Part shown: piece after piece, positions 51,601-57,430 of the stretch
How positions within the stretch are numbered: the stretch's first letter is position 1
Layout of the letters: each line of letters opens with the position of its first letter
Assembly: GCA_037043455.1 (NCBI GenBank)
Contig: JAWPHD010000137.1
Coordinates: 1-64,000 of the forward strand
Reading direction: 5' to 3'
Length of the DNA: 64,000 nucleotides
Source of the DNA: Cyrtodaria siliqua
Lineage: Eukaryota; Mollusca; Bivalvia; Adapedonta; Hiatellidae
Notes under the pieces: generated by a model
Seen by the model: only the letters and a program-made list of their open reading frames with translations
Databases searched by the model: none
What the model was told of the DNA's origin: nothing
Program-made: the position numbers and the translations under genes

Positions 51601-54600
51601 AAAATATCTTAGTTTTGAAAATTGGTTAAGAAATAAATATTCTACGGCCAAAATGCTTTTTAGATGTTTTAGATGGGAATTTTCCCATGTAAACTTCTTA
51701 TTGCTGGGACAGCAGAAGATTAAGAAAACTCAAATAACTTCAGTTAGCCTTAATATTTTGCTATAAAACTTTGTGTGTCTTAATTTATGTTAAATCATTT
51801 ATGTTTATTTAACACATTAAAACCGTTTTTTTTGTTAAAAATTGTAAAAGAAAATATTTTCCTAAATTTTCATGCATCAGAATTTTGATTGAAAATGCCC
51901 TATCAAAAACTTTTTTTTTTAATGTGAAATTTTTATTTCCCAACCGATTTTGAACAGAAATGTATTTTTATTTACCACTGAAAATGTCTGTTTTAATGAT
52001 ACCTAACTGGCTACCATTTGAATTTTGTCTAAAAATCCCAAAAAAGCTTTGGCTGAAATGAGCGCCCCAAACAATAGAGGTGCGTCAACACTTAAGTGTT
52101 ATGACATTATGGTTGGCCTCCGCCTCTAAAAATCATCCGTCATATATAGCCTTTAATGTGCTGAAAATTATGTAAAACACCATTCAACAAACCAAGTCCA
52201 TCCCGCCAACAATAGTCATATTTTACAACATATGTACACCATTTCTTAACCTACTGACGATGAAGTAAATATATAAAAATCAAAATTTGCTAAGGATCAC
52301 TTTTATTCTTCCATATAATTTTATTAGAAATTAAATAACAATAACGATATTAATTTCATTGATACTTACAATTCCACAATTTGAACACTGCCCTAAATAA
52401 TTTCATGTAAAATAGAAATAATGCTATTTATTTCAGCAAGAAATTTAGACAGCAAAAAGTGATCCTTAGCAAAGTTTGAGTAGTATATTATATATATATA
52501 TAACTGACGTATTTTGAGAATCCAAACTCTATGGACACAATTTAAACATCTTTAACCAGACAGGCCAGGCCAAACCCCAAACCTGAAGCATCGAATTATG
52601 AGTTTAACCAACTCATGTTACGCATATTCAGTCATGGGTATTTTAAAGGGACACTGTCCGTAACTTTCAGCTTATAAAACACACACTAATTATGTTCGCA
52701 AACATTACACACCAAACATTACTGAATATTTACTAATTAAAGCAGGATTGTTTGACGGAATTCAATCGTGGTACAAAAAAAAGAGAAACCATTTCGGGCG
52801 TTTGAACTCGCAGCCCAAACTAAAATTACACTCGCGGTAATAATAGTGAGCGTAAAGTGTCGACCTAGCTCCCGACTGAGCTAAGCGGGCTATACATATT
52901 ACGCACTAAATACTATGGTGAAAACCTCATGCGCTAATGGAAGTCACGTGATCGCAGAAAAGGTAAATACGGTGGGTCCCACTTTATTTACAAATAATAA
53001 TTTAAGCTTTTTTTTTCCCAAACTCACGAATGTGTTACTACAGACTTCTTAGTGTCTATGCTCATGTTTTCATGTATATATTTCACTGAATAAAAGTCAG
53101 ACAGTTATTTGGTTATGCTCAATATCTGCTTACTTACGGACAGTGTCCCTTTAAGAACCCGTGAATGAACTTATACTTTTAATTGACACATATACATTAT
53201 TATATGACCTGAACAGCAGGATAGAGTTTTGATAAATGGTTTTGTAAATTTTGCGGTTGACGTTTGGCGGGTTAGTTTATTTAATCCAGTATCATTTTGA
53301 AGTTAAACAGGCTTACATTTATTTAAATAAACAGAATAGAGATTCAGACTATTTAAATTTGTCTTCATTATAGATTTAAATATATTGTTGATGCACTATA
53401 ATCAACAATTAGTAATATGCAAAAACAATTAGCTTTTGAACTATTCATATAATTATTATTAATAATGTGCAAAAATACTACTATGTAGAAGGGATGCCTT
53501 ACGTTTTACAAAAATCAATATTGCCATGTGTCCCTTTTAACAAATTGTATTTTAAATATTTAACAATAATTTACTACCATCATGGTGTGGAAACACAGGC
53601 ATATAGGAGACATTTACTACCTTATTGTGTAAGCTGGCTGATTACATGTGTGTAAGCTGGCTGTGTACATGTGTGTAAGCTGGCTGTGTACACATGTGTA
53701 AGCTGGCTGAGTAAACGTGTGTAAGCTGGCTGTGTACACGCATCACATGTGAGAGGCCTCGGTTTTGATTCCCCGCATGGTGAGTGGTAGGAACTGCTTT
53801 ACCCTGTTACACCACTATAAAAGATCGAAGGATTTTAACGTGTTTTGCTTACATAGATTTGAAGAAAAAAAATCTGTCTTGTATAGTTCCTATCAATTGA
53901 ATTTATTAAATTGATTACAAGACCTTCTAGATACATATTATATTACCCAGGTCCACTTTGTTGAAGAGGAAAACAGTAGTCTGACAGAGCAGTGTCACAA
54001 ACTGCAGACGTCTCTCGAACACACCAACAAAGAGAAACAACTCACAGAGAAAAAATGTGCTCAAGTAAGTGAAGTATACGGTTAGATTTGCTGTGTAACC
54101 TTGACCTCCAGGGTACAGTTAGATTCCGGGGGTAATCTTAACCTACAAGATACAGTTACCTTCCGCTCCAGTGTACAGTTAGATGCCCTGGGTAACCTTG
54201 ACCTCCAGTGTACAGTTAGATGCCCTGGGTAACCTTGACCTACAATGTACAGTTACTTGCCCTTCCAGTGTTCAGTTAGATGCCCTGGGTAACCTTGACA
54301 TCCAGTGTACAGTTAGATGCCCTGGGTAACCTTGACCTCCAGTGTACAGTTATATGTCCTGGGTAACCTTGACATCCAGTGGACAGTTAGATAATTACCT
54401 TGGTAACCTTGACCTAGTATAAAGTTAGATGCCCTGGGTAACCTTGACCTCCAGTGTACAGTTAGATGCCATGCGTAACCTTGACCTCCAGTGTACAGTT
54501 ATCTGTCCTGGGTAACCTTGACATCTAGTGGACAGTTAGATAGTAACCTTGGTAACCTTGACCTAGTATACAGTTAGATGCCCTGGGTAACCTTGACCTC

Positions 54601-55627
54601 CAGTGTACAATTAGATGCCATGGGTAACCTTGACCTCCAGTGAAATACATGGCTGAATAAATCACTTATTTTTTTAATCAGTATATTAAATTATCCCTGC
54701 CACGTTTTTGTATTCCTATAGTTACTTAACTCAGAAAGCACGCCTATTGCTGTTACCAATTTGAACTTGCACCCATGGCTGATTAAATAATTAATGACAT
54801 TAACCAATTTATCTACTTTTACCATAGTTACCAAAAGCACTATATGACCTAGTTATATTGTTGTTACCATAGTTACAAAAGCACTATATGACCTAGTTAT
54901 ATTGTTGTTACCATAGTTACAAAAACAGTATGACCTAATTGTTGTTACCAGAGTAACAACTGTATTATTGTCACCATAGTTACAAAAGAACTATGACCTT
55001 GTTTCTGTTGTTGTTATAATTACCAAGGCACTCTATGACCTAATTCATTGTTGTTACCATAGTTGCAAAAGCAACTGACCTAGTTCTATTGTTACCATAG
55101 TTACATACAAGGCTGAAGAAAGCACTCCACGACCTTCAGGAAGAGTTGGAGATGAATGAAAGTTTGCGGAAGAATCAAGCAGAACTTAAAGTACACGTTT
55201 CTACACTGGAGACCCACATGAAGGAATTCACAGCACAGAAAGACAAGGTAGGCTAGAACACTATGGCTTCATTATCAAATTTTGCATAACAATTAGCCAA
55301 CTGGTGTCTTTAACAATTGGATTAATCATCAGCTATATGTTGTACATTAATCAATATGTAATTCAAATTGTCTTGTGGTTTAAAGGAAACCTGTTATGTT
55401 GTTGATCAGAATCCAAAGTTGTATGAACCAGTATTATATTTTACCTGTAGGAGTTAGACGAGATGCGAGACCAGCTACGTGATGTGATGTTTTACGTGGA
55501 GGCCCAGCAGACACTGCAGACAACAGAAGGCGTGTCACAGACGGAGATTCGGGAGGGTCAGGTGATAGTAGGGGCCGCGGCAGCCACGTCACCGCAGAGC
55601 AGAAAATCACGCAAGAAGCCAAGATAA
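22875..55627 (+). CDS. BRAP: BRCA1-associated protein 2 (BRAP/IMP) orthologue: RING E3 ligase, 14 exons found, first exon missing
   Basis: BRAP is a cytoplasmic E3 ubiquitin ligase and Ras-responsive modulator of MAPK scaffolding (known for the family). Fourteen exons join in phase to about 640 residues, counted from the first complete codon here. A linker is followed by the BRAP2/RRM-like region (about 190-300, with [18 protein letters not shown] and [18 protein letters not shown]). The RING ligands are C321, C324, C340, H342, H345, C348, C357 and C360. The UBP-type zinc finger follows (C363, C374, C377, C386, C389, C394, H401, H405, H411), then a coiled coil (about 466-600) with [14 protein letters not shown] basic tail ends SRKSRKKPR. 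The human protein is about 592 residues; the excess lies mainly in the VTKE-rich linker. The initiator exon, expected to be short, was not recognised upstream. Reading frame and all RING ligands are intact, so the gene looks functional. Confidence 0.93.
23049..23311 (+). other. Start of BRAP intron, nothing recognised
   Basis: Low-copy sequence between the exon and the next A element; no motif identified. Confidence 0.4.
23526..24466 (+). mobile_element. Nested A element (941 bp)
   Basis: Flanked by CTAAAAATAGGTTTTT and AAAAACAAGTTTGTAGTG. These together restore the core seen uninterrupted near 15,088-15,120, with one A fewer. A compact copy with about three core dimers and both complete ends. 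Confidence 0.72.
25427..26989 (+). mobile_element. Nested A element (1,563 bp)
   Basis: Begins after CTAAAAATAGATTTTT and ends CTCTTGTT before AAAATATAAGTTTGTAG. Its end hairpin carries one change (AGGTTATTGACCT). Confidence 0.7.
27705..28492 (+). repeat. Tandem repeats with CTTGGTCATATGTATTGTTG
   Basis: From about 27,900, four diverged copies of roughly 130-190 bp share TTTGATACTTGGTCATATG, TTGGCATTGGTGGACAT and ACCAAGGTCAAGGTCATATT. They resemble cores of a further Helitron-like family, but no ends were found. Confidence 0.5.
28493..29627. mobile_element. TIR element about 1.13 kb in BRAP intron
   Basis: Left end GTTAACCAGTGGTCGAAATT and right end, inverted, GTTAACCAGTCATCGAGATT. Each is followed inward by CACAAGCCC/GGGCTTG-type sequence. 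No ORF of note and no clear target duplication. Family not identified. Confidence 0.55.
29628..30355 (+). other. BRAP intron sequence, nothing recognised
   Basis: AT-rich; the short frames on both strands lack any recognisable domain. The last bases form the polypyrimidine tract and acceptor TACTTTCAG of the next exon. Confidence 0.5.
30356..30797 (+). CDS. BRAP: BRAP exon b (VTKE-repeat linker and start of BRAP2 domain)
   Basis: Acceptor TACTTTCAG, donor CAA|GTAAGT, entering with two bases and leaving two. It opens [17 protein letters not shown]. About six imperfect VTKET/A-V units follow (about 30,455-30,560), absent from human BRAP as I recall it. It closes with [18 protein letters not shown], the conserved start of the BRAP2 domain. 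The open frame continues two bases past the donor to a stop, which fits a true splice site. Confidence 0.88.
30798..31450 (+). other. BRAP intron, nothing recognised
   Basis: AT-rich; donor GTAAGT at 30798. No repeat family or ORF identified. Confidence 0.5.
31451..33230 (+). repeat. Tandem array of about 130-bp units with TGACCTTGACCT words
   Basis: About a dozen diverged units carrying GGTCATGGTGACCTTGACCT-like, CTCACCAAGGGCAGTGTACC-like and AAGTTATCA(C/T)C(C/A)GGAAT words. The array is split by the SINE at 32432-32756. It resembles Helitron-like cores, but no ends were found. The first unit contains AGGTCACAGTGACCT (31485-31499). Confidence 0.6.
32432..32756 (-). mobile_element. tRNA-derived SINE, second copy
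   Basis: Same family as 20675-20985. On the minus strand it shows A box TGGCGCAGTCGGTAGCG, B box GGGTTCAATCC and tail GAGCCGTTAAACAACATTCA. No clear target duplication seen. Confidence 0.82.
33480..33590 (+). CDS. BRAP: BRAP exon c (BRAP2 domain)
   Basis: Acceptor TGTTTGCAG, donor TGTCT|GTAAGT; one base in, two out. Encodes [20 protein letters not shown] then [17 protein letters not shown], aligned to human 'LCILTVPAAMTSHDLMKFVAPF'. Its last 50 bases and the donor are the first unit of a 57-bp tandem array. Confidence 0.92.
33541..34345 (+). repeat. 57-bp tandem array repeating the end of exon c and its splice donor
   Basis: Fourteen full units start at 33541 and every 57 bp to 34282, with a partial unit near 34,330. 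The first unit is coding. Each later unit repeats CCCGCCCAGTACACCATACA through TTTAATGGACCATGTCT and GTAAGT; one donor reads GTACGT, at 33648. The 19-codon period keeps two other frames open over hundreds of bases; those frames are not genes. In the true exon frame, read-through meets TAA at once (CTG TAA). Confidence 0.95.
34400..35050 (+). repeat. About four Helitron-like core repeats
   Basis: Units of about 160 bp with TTTTTCATCTGATTTTCATG, AGGAAGTATCAGTATGAT and TCAGGACGTTCTGGTT. A separate family from A to D; no ends seen, and cut by the A element at 35082. Confidence 0.5.
35082..36966 (+). mobile_element. A-family element in BRAP intron
   Basis: Complete copy from AGCTCGACTGATCAGAGATC with a GTCCGTCTGTCTGTCC tract to AGCAGAGCTTCAAGGTCATTGACCTCTTGTT (start and end motifs only). 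Five core dimers; not nested. Confidence 0.75.
37099..37871 (+). mobile_element. Short complete C-family element
   Basis: AGCTCAATTATTCGAGGAAT at the left. Two 190-bp cores and one C/T-rich module follow. It ends ATCGAATAGTCCAGCT, GCTGT/ACAGC hairpin and TCTTGTT. At 773 bp without internal insertions it is the cleanest reference copy of the family here. Confidence 0.7.
38182..38260 (+). CDS. BRAP: BRAP exon d (BRAP2 domain)
   Basis: Acceptor TTCCATTAG, donor ACAG|GTAAGT. Encodes [18 protein letters not shown] then VLVKFRTQ, near-identical to human 'MKIIRDSTPNQYMVLIKFRAQ'. Ends at a codon boundary. Confidence 0.93.
38575..38735. repeat. Foldback element with long near-perfect arms
   Basis: The left arm runs from CATGGGTATCCGG through GGAATTCCAACCCGAGG, TATATGTGTTTTTATCGG to AACCGAGG; a short CTCTG loop follows, and the right arm repeats it inverted. 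Arms are about 65 nt, with a few mismatches. A second, partly deleted copy lies at 39,155-39,300. Confidence 0.75.
38740..39480. repeat. Sequence associated with the foldback repeats
   Basis: Shares GTGCGTTGACGCC(G/A)CCAGCTACTAA and TTTTCTTGCATATCAGAGA words between the 38.7-kb and 39.3-kb copies, so the whole roughly 600-bp unit is duplicated and the foldback is only its core. No gene seen. Confidence 0.5.
39490..41442 (+). mobile_element. Composite B/D Helitron-like element in BRAP intron
   Basis: The start is damaged: only GGCCAGCAGAGCTTATGGGA and a GTCCGTCGTCC/GTCT tract remain. D-type cores follow (GTTCAAATGGTGACCCTGGG, seven or so, about 39,960-41,070), then a T-rich tract (41,076-41,166) and a B-type start-like piece with B cores (from 41,167). 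It ends AGTAGAGCGTCCACAGGCCC, TCTT, GGGCCT, CTTGTT. Parts of two families are joined or nested. Confidence 0.5.
41715..42085. repeat. AT-rich minisatellite ending at a BRAP acceptor
   Basis: Variants of GTGTATTAACTATGCATAT repeat about 15 times, running up to a few bases before the acceptor AATTTCAG. Just upstream (41,690-41,714) a SINE/LINE-type tail GCCGTAAAACACCATTCATG with ATTC repeats is visible. Confidence 0.8.
42090..42203 (+). CDS. BRAP: BRAP exon e (BRAP2 domain)
   Basis: Acceptor TAATTTCAG, donor GAG|GTAGCG. Encodes [20 protein letters not shown] then [18 protein letters not shown], matching human 'FNSIEDDVCQLVYVERAEVLK'. Thirty-eight whole codons, phase 0 at both ends. Confidence 0.93.
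42325..42391. repeat. 67-bp near-perfect palindrome
   Basis: GATGTAGGTACAAACAACC ... TTATAAAATTTATAA ... GGTTGTTTGTACCTACATC, with a single mismatched pair (CCATTAC/GTAACGG) and essentially no loop. It lies in the intron 122 bp after the preceding exon. Confidence 0.85.
42550..42615 (+). CDS. BRAP: BRAP exon f (first RING cysteine pair)
   Basis: Acceptor CTGTTTCAG, donor AATG|GTAAGT. Encodes [14 protein letters not shown] then CPVCLERM, the first zinc ligand pair of the RING. Twenty-two codons, phase 0. Confidence 0.93.
42616..42905 (+). other. BRAP intron, nothing recognised
   Basis: Low-copy sequence; GACATATGACATGACATG is a short simple-sequence patch. Confidence 0.4.
42906..43500 (+). 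mobile_element. Truncated element with TATGTCTCCCC palindrome start, plus LINE/SINE tail fragments
   Basis: TATGTCTCCCC, an AGCTTCGTGGA loop and GGGGAGACATA form a hairpin start, followed by one core-like stretch to about 43,110. This is the architecture of the other Helitron-like families, but without a matching end. At 43,430-43,490, GAGCACAATATGACCTATTG and CACGTGCCGTCAAACAC match sequence near 41,660-41,700, probably retroelement 3' ends. Confidence 0.45.
43726..43926 (-). mobile_element. 5'-truncated SINE, third copy
   Basis: Tail and body of the 20675-20985 family, ending at GTCCCCATCCGACGGACGA. The tRNA head with A and B boxes is absent, as expected from incomplete reverse transcription. 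Confidence 0.8.
43950..44634. repeat. CCGATTATAACCGATGATTG minisatellite, left part, with duplicated flank
   Basis: Units of about 35 bp (CCGATTGTAACCGATGATTG plus ATTGGTTCCCTCCAA) run from about 44,105. A 130-bp stretch with GATTAAAATAAAATAATAAT and CAGGAAAGAATACATACTAC occurs twice (about 43,965-44,095 and 44,395-44,525), so unit plus flank duplicated. The array resumes after the LINE at 46,709. Confidence 0.85.
44635..46708 (+). pseudogene. Non-LTR retrotransposon (LINE) reverse-transcriptase relic
   Basis: Pieces in different frames give successive reverse-transcriptase motifs. They are [11 protein letters not shown] (44,680), [20 protein letters not shown] (44,855), [20 protein letters not shown] (45,065, with the first aspartate of the active site), [20 protein letters not shown] (45,235) and [12 protein letters not shown] where FADD is expected. 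C-terminal [19 protein letters not shown] (45,705) and a Cys/His motif ERICTHC...[12 protein letters not shown] (46,310-46,410) follow. Stops and frameshifts lie between them, and the catalytic second aspartate pair is lost, so the copy is inactive. AATAAAG precedes its 3' end. Type is CR1/Jockey-like by general resemblance only. Confidence 0.82.
46709..47445. repeat. CCGATTGTAACCGATGATTG minisatellite, right part
   Basis: About 20 units of 35 bp, drifting from GATTGGTTCCCTCCAA to GATCGTTTCCCTCCAA. The long minus-strand frames here are translations of the repeat ([17 protein letters not shown]) and are rejected as genes. The LINE split the array, since the same unit lies on both sides. Confidence 0.88.
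47574..47656 (+). CDS. BRAP: BRAP exon g (RING centre)
   Basis: Acceptor GCATTACAG, donor CGAG|GTACGT. Encodes [20 protein letters not shown] then LDKWGDT, carrying four RING ligands (C, H, H, C). Leaves two bases that pair with the first base of the next exon to give Ser. Confidence 0.94.
47657..48173 (+). other. BRAP intron with CACATA-rich sequence
   Basis: TGTGTGTAATCACA/ACACATA-type words are frequent (47,790-48,140). It ends in CATATTCTTGCAG, the acceptor of the RING-completing exon. Confidence 0.5.
48174..48249 (+). CDS. BRAP: BRAP exon h (last RING cysteines, start of UBP zinc finger)
   Basis: Acceptor CATATTCTTGCAG, donor AGAG|GTACAT. Seventy-six bases: one completes the split Ser codon, and the rest encode [16 protein letters not shown] then RCMTCGSQE, near-identical to human BRAP. 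Seven diverged copies follow. This one is chosen as functional because it alone has a pyrimidine-rich acceptor, an intact frame and all cysteines. Confidence 0.93.
48322..49276 (+). pseudogene. Array of seven decayed copies of BRAP exon h
   Basis: Copies at about 48322-48413, 48493-48566, 48642-48717, 48804-48868, 48951-49021, 49097-49172 and 49217-49276, spaced 120-171 bp apart. Copy 1 has an internal 18-bp duplication and a 2-base loss. Copies 2, 4 and 5 have stops or deletions. Copy 3 keeps 76 bases and an open frame but has Ser for a RING Cys ([16 protein letters not shown]). Copy 6 keeps 76 bases, an open frame and every Cys ([16 protein letters not shown]). Copy 7 is internally deleted but has a perfect GAG|GTAAGTG donor. 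GT-rich microsatellites fill the gaps. Because 76 is not a multiple of three, including two copies would shift the frame. Confidence 0.9.
48417..49225. repeat. (GT)n and G-rich simple sequence between exon copies
   Basis: GTGTGTGTGT tracts of up to about 30 bp (48,570-48,606, 48,725-48,742, 48,875-48,897) and G runs near 49,070 and 49,202-49,216. Frames here are simple-sequence translations. Confidence 0.9.
49277..49649 (+). other. BRAP intron, nothing recognised
   Basis: Low-copy sequence, ending in the acceptor CTACTTTCAG. Confidence 0.5.
49650..49717 (+). CDS. BRAP: BRAP exon i (UBP zinc finger)
   Basis: Acceptor TACTTTCAG, donor ACAG|GTATGA. Encodes [20 protein letters not shown] then AY, the heart of the UBP-type finger. 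Two bases left over. Confidence 0.94.
49718..50109 (+). other. BRAP intron with a possible TTAA-flanked MITE end
   Basis: TTAAAGGGACACACAGCAAT at 49749 resembles the end of the TTAA MITE (52,647), but no matching right end was seen. Otherwise AT-rich and unassigned. Confidence 0.35.
50110..50293 (+). CDS. BRAP: BRAP exon j (end of UBP finger)
   Basis: Acceptor TATTTACAG, donor GGAG|GTGAGT. Encodes [20 protein letters not shown] then [18 protein letters not shown]..., matching human '[13 protein letters not shown]' and '[15 protein letters not shown]'. Sixty-one codons plus the shared Arg. Its donor is the first unit of a tandem array. Confidence 0.94.
50294..50660 (+). repeat. Tandem array repeating the donor region of exon j
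   Basis: About nine units of 30-45 bp: GTGAGTGTTGATTGCACTTT, TATGTGAACTGTCTGTCTGAG. Most units recreate GAG|GTGAGT, a strong donor (first at 50294, next at 50335). Unit length varies with the number of CTGT words. Read-through in the exon frame meets TGA within the first unit. Confidence 0.92.
50661..50870. repeat. CCTTG/CCCTG simple repeat
   Basis: CTGTCCTGTCC then TGCCTTGCCC(T) units. Pyrimidine-rich on this strand. The Leu/Pro/Cys-rich frames are artefacts. Confidence 0.92.
50871..51263 (+). other. BRAP intron, nothing recognised
   Basis: AT-rich, ends in acceptor GTGTTTACAG. No feature identified. Confidence 0.5.
51264..51353 (+). CDS. BRAP: BRAP exon k (start of coiled coil)
   Basis: Acceptor GTGTTTACAG, donor AAAG|GTGACT. 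Encodes [20 protein letters not shown] then [10 protein letters not shown], matching human 'YSYLLTSQLESQRIYWENK'. Phase 0. Confidence 0.94.
51487..52077. mobile_element. MITE with 27-bp TIRs (591 bp)
   Basis: Left CTATTGTTTGGGGCGC then TGTTTCAGCCAAA; the right end is its inverse, with small differences, ending GCGCCCCAAACAATAG. The interior is AT-rich and non-coding. Target duplication unclear. Confidence 0.78.
52647..53150. mobile_element. TTAA-flanked MITE carrying a tRNA-like unit
   Basis: TIRs AGGGACACTGTCCGTAA / TTACGGACAGTGTCCCT lie directly between two TTAA sequences (52643-52646, 53151-53154), as in piggyBac-type insertion. On the minus strand the interior holds a tRNA-like A box TAGCTCAGTCGGGAG (about 52868-52886), a B-box-like GAGTTCAAACGCC (about 52798-52812) and then a T run. 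A second copy is at 63,224. Confidence 0.8.
53155..53630 (+). other. BRAP intron, nothing recognised
   Basis: Strongly AT-rich, no repeat family or gene identified. Confidence 0.5.
53631..53745. repeat. GTGTAAGCTGGCTGTGTACA minisatellite
   Basis: Five units of about 22 bp. GTAAGC within each is only weakly donor-like. Confidence 0.8.
53951..54064 (+). CDS. BRAP: BRAP exon l (coiled coil)
   Basis: Acceptor ATTACCCAG, donor TCAA|GTAAGT. Encodes [20 protein letters not shown] then [18 protein letters not shown], heptad-like. Thirty-eight codons, phase 0. Confidence 0.9.
54085..54650 (+). repeat. About 38-bp minisatellite starting 20 bp after a donor
   Basis: Unit TGCCCTGGGTAACCTTGACC then TCCAGTGTACAGTTAGA, about 14 copies with a higher-order pattern (a TTACCTTGGTAACC... 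variant near 54,390 and 54,545). Each carries TGACCTCCAG. Confidence 0.88.
54815..55100 (+). repeat. Tandem array repeating the acceptor of exon m
   Basis: About seven units of roughly 40-50 bp: TTGTTGTTACCATAGTTACA, AAAGCACTATATGACCTAG. Most contain CCATAG|TTAC, and the last CCATAG|TTAC is the true acceptor at 55101. Use of an upstream unit would read TTACAAAAGCA...GACCTAG, often reaching an in-frame stop. Confidence 0.88.
55101..55247 (+). CDS. BRAP: BRAP exon m (coiled coil)
   Basis: Acceptor GTTACCATAG, donor CAAG|GTAGGC. Encodes [20 protein letters not shown] then [20 protein letters not shown]..., aligned to human 'LNTKVAKLTNELKEEQEMNKCLRANQ'. That alignment fixes the exon start despite the repeated acceptors. 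Forty-nine codons. Confidence 0.92.
55451..55627 (+). CDS. BRAP: BRAP last coding exon n
   Basis: Acceptor TTACCTGTAG. Encodes [20 protein letters not shown], then [18 protein letters not shown] and a basic tail ending KKPR before TAA (55625-55627), as in human '[17 protein letters not shown]' and 'EIQEGQINIAMA'. Confidence 0.94.
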   Translation, partial: ELDEMRDQLRDVMFYVEAQQTLQTTEGVSQTEIREGQVIVGAAAATSPQSRKSRKKPR

Positions 55628-55689
55628 ATGTGCAATCACTGTTGAAAGTTATTTATACTTTCATGTTACTAATTTAATAGAGAAAATGT

Positions 55690-56245
55690 TATAAGTTGAA
55701 GAGTTAGATGAGTAATTGTGATTCAAATGAATATTTACAAGAGGGTTGATGAGTAATTGTGGTTCAAATGCATATTTACAAGAGGGTTGATGAGTAATTG
55801 TGGTTCAAATGAACCTTTACAAGAGGGTTGATGAGTAATAATTGTGGTTCAAATGAATATTTACAAGAGGGTTGATGAGTAATTGTGATTCAAATGAATA
55901 TTTACAAGAGGGTTGATGAGTAATTGTGGTTCAAATGAACCTTTACAAGAGGGTTGATGAGTAATAATTGTGGTTCAAATGCACATTTACAAGAGGGTTG
56001 ATGAGTAATTGTGGTACTAACGAATATTTACAAGAGGGTTGATGAGTAATTGTGGTTCAAATGCATATTTACAAGAGGGTTGATGAGTAATTGTGGTTCA
56101 AGTGCATATTTACAAGAGGGGTGATGAGTAATTGTGGTACTAATGAATATTTACAAGAGAGGTAATGAGTAATTGTGGTTCAAATGAATAATTACTAGAG
56201 AGGTGATGAGTAATTTTGGTACAAATGAATACTTACAAGGGAGGT
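55690..56245 (+). repeat. 41-bp minisatellite, probably in the BRAP 3' UTR
   Basis: About 13 units: GATGAGTAATTGTGGTTCAA, ATGAATATTTACAAGAGGGTT. The array begins within 70 bp of the stop codon. No clear polyadenylation signal was found before it, so the transcript probably includes it. Confidence 0.88.
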
Positions 56246-56559
56246 GAATGAAAGTTGAAAGTTATTTAAGCTGTTGTTTATGTACCATGTACATTTATTC
56301 AAACATTTAAAGCTTGAACATTGAAGATTCCAATCCCTCAGCTCAGAGGGATTTGTTGGTCCCTATGTAGTACCTACATAATTCATTGTAATTTTCCATC
56401 AAAACCGGTAAGTATTAACTTCAAACCACACATTTAACAAAGTCCAAAAGTATTTGATGTGCTTTCCGGATGTACTCAACTTTGAAAATATTAATTTGTT
56501 ATGGAGATAATCGGTCGACCATCCAAACATCCTTTCTTCAAACAACTTCTGCTCGGAAA

Positions 56560-56812
56560 TCTCCATGCCCAGGGTAGTAAAGATGCTGCGTCTAAAACAT
56601 TCTTGCCTCAACGCTGCGGGTTCAAATCCCACTGTGAGCTTGACTTGTCGAGTGAGAAAGTGTTGATTCTTATGGATGGTGGGAGGTATACAGTACTGGC
56701 TCTAACCAGGAAAAATGGGGTGGTCTGCCGCTTCCACAAAAATCGACCACCATATATGGCCTTACATGCTAAAAGTGACGTTAAACATCATTCAAACAAA
56801 CAAACAAATCAT
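56560..56812 (+). mobile_element. Plus-strand SINE of a second family
   Basis: A tRNA-like head with B box GGGTTCAAATCCC (about 56,617-56,630), a body, then the tail GACGTTAAACATCATTCAAA and CAAA repeats. It shares only the tail core with the minus-strand SINEs, suggesting mobilisation by the same LINE lineage. The 111-residue frame over it is an artefact. Confidence 0.7.
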
Positions 56813-57430
56813 CTGAAACCACTCAGCCAGTTTTGACCAAACTTCATATGGATTACTCTATGAAAGATCAGTACCTTTCAAATTTATACAAGGTGGCTGT
56901 CATTACCAAAAATAGCAAGCACATAACAGATAAAGTCTCCAACGTAAAAAACGCTGCCACAGGGTCCAGAGATTATATATGCAGATTTTAGGGAAAAACT
57001 CTAATATAAAATGTAAACTTGTTTTAACTTCTCCTTAGAAATTGCTTGGCCAGTTTTGACAAAATTTAACATGAACGATCCTTAAATCAGTTAAAATGAG
57101 GTCAATGCAACATCCAAGATGACCACCATTATTAAGAATAGCCCAAACCTTAAAAAAGTGTGCCATTTTTTTTTCGGAAATGCGTGTTATACTGTAGTCC
57201 ATCAAGTTTGTACAAATGAAGCCGTGCAGGTTCAAGTTGAAGTATAGAAATTAACTGAATTTGAATCCCATGATCCTGGGGTCACAGTTGGTGTTGCCAC
57301 TTTGTTCCCATATTTTACCAATACATATATATAATATATAGACTCTGGGGTCACAGTTGACCCTACCCAGTGGCTCTTATATTTTATATAGAAATATACA
57401 GAAAAATAGAAATATAGACAAAAAAACTTT
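56813..57430 (+). repeat. Decayed D-type core sequence
   Basis: GCCAGTTTTGACCAAACTTC, ACATCCAAGATGACCACC and TCTGGGGTCACAGTTGACCC words resemble 39,590-39,850. No ends seen. Confidence 0.45.

Noticed and set aside
55434..55622. Minus-strand 62-residue frame
   Set aside because: Antisense shadow of the last BRAP exon.
56501..56836. 111-residue protein gene
   Set aside because: The frame covers a SINE head, body and tail; no domain is recognised.
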